From the NCBI RefSeq assembly GCF_963668165.1, contig NZ_OY764209.1, positions 1 through 64,000 of the forward strand: a stretch of DNA of 64,000 nt. The letters run 5' to 3'. Numbering within the stretch: the stretch's first letter is position 1; every line of letters starts with the position of its first letter. The notes under the pieces are model-generated. The model saw only the letters and a list, made by a program, of their open reading frames with translations, was not told the origin of the DNA and did not search any database. This DNA is from Marispirochaeta sp. Its GTDB lineage: Bacteria; Spirochaetota; Spirochaetia; JC444; Marispirochaetaceae. Positions 61,893 to 64,000 of this stretch are shown here, piece after piece. The translations under genes were made by a program, and so were the position numbers.

Positions 61893-62729
61893 TCAGAATG
61901 ACTTCAGACGGGTCGTATAACCTCGTGTATGGGATAAAAGCTCCCCGACCAGGCTGGAATCATCGCTGACATTCTGCCAGGAGTACTTAACCAGATCCCC
62001 CGGAACGTCCTTTACCAGCCACCACTCATAGCGTACTTCGTAGGACTCTGAAGCTTCCGTTCCGTCTTCCGCGGTATAGGAATCCTCTATAAGCACGTGC
62101 TCAGCCTGATAGGTTCCGGCGGGAACAACAACCCGCTCTGTTCCGGTTACATAGTCACCGTAATCACCTTCAAAATAACCGACCTGCGGCTCCTCGTCCA
62201 TCTCTTCATCATCGGCAGCCTGCTCCGCGTCTTCGTCCTTTTCGGGGATCCACTCGCGGATTGCATCGGTTTCCGGATCGTGATAACGGAATTTCAGGAT
62301 ATTGTAATCTGCGTCCAGCAAAACTTCGGAGATAAACTCTTCTTCATTCTCCGCCTTGTAAGCGAGAAACCACCAGGCACTGCCGTCGGCGTTTCGCTTC
62401 AGTAAGGCCCGTTCAACCTGCAGGGTCTCGCTGCCGCTATCGTCTTTCGCGGTCAGCTTCCAGGCGACTCCTTCGCCCTCGCTGAAATCATCGTAGCCGT
62501 AACCGTAGCCTCCGGCATAAAAGACCTGGGTGTAGATCAGGGTAGCAAGAACGGCGTCTTCCAGCGCGCCGATTCCCATGGCATCTGCCACCGCCTGCCC
62601 CATTCTGGCCTCGGTTTTTGCCATGAGGTTACCTGAAGTAATGTCATCAACGGAAACGCAGCCGCAAAAGACCAGAACAATCGCGGCACCCAGCAGAAGG
62701 AATTTACCGCCCTTTTTGAGAAAATCCAT
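61893..62729 (-). CDS. Lipoprotein, unknown
   Basis: 278 aa. Signal KFLLLGAAIVLVFCGC with a lipobox-like FCGC. The mature protein has WKLTAKDDSGSETLQVERALLKRNADG and a very acidic run (EKDEDAEQAADDEEMDEEP) before GTYQAEHVLIEDSY and YEWWLVKDVPGDLVKYSW. The last stretch recalls LolA-like outer-membrane carrier folds. Surface or periplasmic, function unknown. AAGGAG precedes the ATG; promoter TTTACA-17-TATTCT. Confidence 0.75.
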   Translation of the reverse strand: MDFLKKGGKFLLLGAAIVLVFCGCVSVDDITSGNLMAKTEARMGQAVADAMGIGALEDAVLATLIYTQVFYAGGYGYGYDDFSEGEGVAWKLTAKDDSGSETLQVERALLKRNADGSAWWFLAYKAENEEEFISEVLLDADYNILKFRYHDPETDAIREWIPEKDEDAEQAADDEEMDEEPQVGYFEGDYGDYVTGTERVVVPAGTYQAEHVLIEDSYTAEDGTEASESYEVRYEWWLVKDVPGDLVKYSWQNVSDDSSLVGELLSHTRGYTTRLKSF

Positions 62730-62790
62730 TTTGTACTCCTTGTAATTGTTTTAAATAAAACGCAAATATTGCATACCCAGATGCCTCAAA

Positions 62791-62819
62791 AGAATACCAA
62801 TGCCATGCCGTATTGTAAA
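62791..62819 (-). promoter_or_regulatory. Lipoprotein gene promoter
   Basis: TTTACA, 17 bp, TATTCT, with a leader of about 55 nt containing AAGGAG. Confidence 0.5.
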
Positions 62820-62827
62820 GCAGAACA

Positions 62828-62857
62828 TTGACACCGGCACGGCTTATTTACTACTAT
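62828..62857 (+). promoter_or_regulatory. tRNA-Arg promoter
   Basis: Perfect TTGACA, 18 bp, TACTAT, ending 13 nt before the tRNA. Confidence 0.6.
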
Positions 62858-62870
62858 GCAACTGCATCAT

Positions 62871-62944
<74 letters not shown>

Positions 62945-62946
62945 AA

Positions 62947-62985
62947 AAAGAGAGGCTGTTCCGCAAGGAGCAGCCTCTCTTTTTT
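62947..62985 (+). terminator. tRNA-Arg terminator
   Basis: 14-bp stem AGAGAGGCTGTTCC / GGAGCAGCCTCTCT (one G-U) with loop GCAA and six T. Confidence 0.93.
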
Positions 62986-63032
62986 ATGCTGGATGTGTGC
63001 CAAACGCATGACAGCGATGAGAATCGTGCCCA

Positions 63033-63092
63033 GCAGTTCGCAACGCGAACTGCAAGCCCAAGCTTGCGGCAGGGTTTTCCGTAGGAAAACCC
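63033..63092. repeat. Three adjacent perfect hairpins
   Basis: GCAGTTCGC-AAC-GCGAACTGC, then GCAAGC-CCAA-GCTTGC sharing its first bases with the previous arm, then GGGTTTTCC-GTA-GGAAAACCC. No gene; resembles the hairpin cluster after tRNA-Leu in style rather than in sequence. Confidence 0.6.
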
Positions 63093-63192
63093 CGAAAGCA
63101 AGCGCAGGGTCGGAGGCGGGGGTCTCGCTACCGAAACACATGCATGCGTTTTATCTCTTATAGTTCTGCAGTTGTTTTCCGGCTTTTCCGGT

Positions 63193-64000
63193 CTATTCGG
63201 AGGATAGTACCCTGTTCCTCCCCGTTCGCTTGGCCTCATAAAGGGCGCCATCGGCACGCCGGAGCAGAGAGTCCCCGGTGTCGTCTTTCCTGAAAACCGC
63301 GACCCCGATACTTACAGTGACAGGCTGCTCTGTTTTAAAGTCTTCACCTTCCACAAGCTTCCTGATCCGTTCTGCGAAGGCCACAGCATCGTCAGTGTTT
63401 GTATGAGGACACAGAACGGCGAATTCCTCTCCCCCCCAGCGAAACAGTTGATCGGTTTCCCTGCGGCTATCCTGTATGATCTGAACAAACCTTTTCAGAA
63501 CCACATCTCCCCGGTAGTGGCCGTATGTGTCGTTTATTCGCTTAAAATGGTCGATATCACACAACATAAACGCTAGTGGCAATTGGTAACGCTGCGCCCG
63601 GATCAGCTCCTTCTGAAGCTCTCCGTCAAACTTCAGCCGGTTGCCCGCGCCGGTTAATGGATCAGTATTCGAGATTTCGCGGATTTTTTGTTCCATCTCA
63701 ACGCGTTCCTGAACATCCCTGCCGCTGGCATAGAACAGTTTCTTCTTACGATCATGGTAAATCCGCCAGGAAACCCAATTGTACTCCTCATCGGATTTCC
63801 TTATCCGCAGATCCACCTGAGTCAGATCATTTTCCCGTATCAGTTTTTCCTGGGTTTCGAAAAAACTCTCCTTGTCCTCCTCATGAACGTACTCCTGGAA
63901 CAATCGTCCTTCCAGGGCTTCATAATCGAGCCCCAGGATATACTGCCAGGCACTGTTCGCCTGTTTAATAATGCCGTGTTCTGTTACTATGCAAAAAAGA
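63193..64000 (-). CDS. PAS-GGDEF diguanylate cyclase, C-terminal part
   Basis: Partial: the frame stays open through the right edge, so the 5' end is missing. Visible are a PAS domain (TEHGIIKQANSAWQYILGL, then the PAC-like NWVSWRIYHDRKKKLFYASGRDV) and a GGDEF domain (DPLTGAGNRLKFD, CDIDHFKRINDTYGHYRGD, and the catalytic RWGGEEFAVL). GGEEF is an active-type signature, so it should make cyclic di-GMP under PAS control. The inhibitory RxxD site is not seen at the usual place. The HD-GYP-like gene at 57178 could be an antagonist. Confidence 0.9.
   Translation of the reverse strand, partial: LFCIVTEHGIIKQANSAWQYILGLDYEALEGRLFQEYVHEEDKESFFETQEKLIRENDLTQVDLRIRKSDEEYNWVSWRIYHDRKKKLFYASGRDVQERVEMEQKIREISNTDPLTGAGNRLKFDGELQKELIRAQRYQLPLAFMLCDIDHFKRINDTYGHYRGDVVLKRFVQIIQDSRRETDQLFRWGGEEFAVLCPHTNTDDAVAFAERIRKLVEGEDFKTEQPVTVSIGVAVFRKDDTGDSLLRRADGALYEAKRTGRNRVLSSE

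Overview
ORIGIN. The window looks like chromosomal DNA of a free-living, pigmented, Gram-negative spirochaete (Spirochaeta / Marispirochaeta-like). This is inference from gene content: a plant/Treponema-type ATP phosphofructokinase, a short archaeal-type UMP kinase, a Bat (aerotolerance-type) operon, RodZ and LolA-like envelope genes, and a carotenoid cluster whose gene set fits the monocyclic hydroxylated pigments known from aerotolerant spirochaetes. I see no phage, transposase, CRISPR array or plasmid genes. The region is dense, mostly housekeeping, with many 4-bp start/stop overlaps.

LAYOUT. 1-5100: end of gcvPB, then the sbcD-sbcC nuclease operon. 5100-7700: an unrecognised protein and phosphofructokinase. 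7800-15900: carotenoid region (crtI, crtB, frameshifted lycopene cyclase, crtD, cruF; then a UbiB-family kinase and, convergent, the GGPP synthase). 15900-23400: secreted nitrilase-fold protein, HAD hydrolase, peptide-binding lipoprotein, a UPF0158-GNAT fusion, proS, eno. 23400-26300: acylphosphatase, two response regulators, recX, rpsI, rplM. 26300-35400: ferredoxin, then a long minus-strand block (TPR/zinc protein, lolA, rodZ, rimO, uvrD, two unknowns). 35400-38650: UMP kinase, radical SAM enzyme, a gene-free stretch with a repeat element, tRNA-Leu(CAA), TPR protein, HPr. 38780-41800: OmpA-like protein, RCK potassium channel, cyclic-nucleotide-binding protein and a possible 45-aa ORF in one operon. 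41830-46600: degenerate DEAD-box-like protein, membrane protein, MBL hydrolase, DksA-like protein, infA. 46600-54400: moxR-DUF58-bat operon ending in an Smr gene. 54400-61700: argJ, nitroreductase, hisK-type phosphatase, HD protein, metallophosphoesterase, DUF493, HD, Cof-HAD, RNase PH. 61700-64000: second copy of the repeat element, a lipoprotein, tRNA-Arg(CCT), a hairpin array and a PAS-GGDEF protein running off the end.

HOW IT WORKS TOGETHER. The carotenoid genes spell a complete route: GGPP (crtE), phytoene (crtB), lycopene (crtI), one-end cyclisation (crtYcd-type), 1',2' hydration (cruF) and 3',4' desaturation (crtD). The cyclase carries three frameshifts in this sequence, so the end product may be acyclic unless these are sequencing errors. 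The Bat operon pairs a MoxR ATPase with VWA and TPR partners at the envelope. The OmpA-channel-CNBD operon suggests a potassium channel with its nucleotide sensor encoded as a separate subunit.

MAIN OBSERVATIONS. (1) Ten or so genes have a sigma70-like -10 hexamer only 5-7 nt before the start codon and no Shine-Dalgarno, which points to frequent leaderless transcription. (2) Two 148-bp elements in opposite orientation share conserved inverted ends. (3) A DEAD-box-like protein has lost its recognisable ATPase motifs but keeps a DbpA-type RNA-binding domain. (4) A MthK-like channel is translationally coupled to a stand-alone cyclic-nucleotide-binding protein. (5) The 3' end of tRNA-Leu with its terminator is duplicated just downstream, and hairpin clusters follow both tRNAs.
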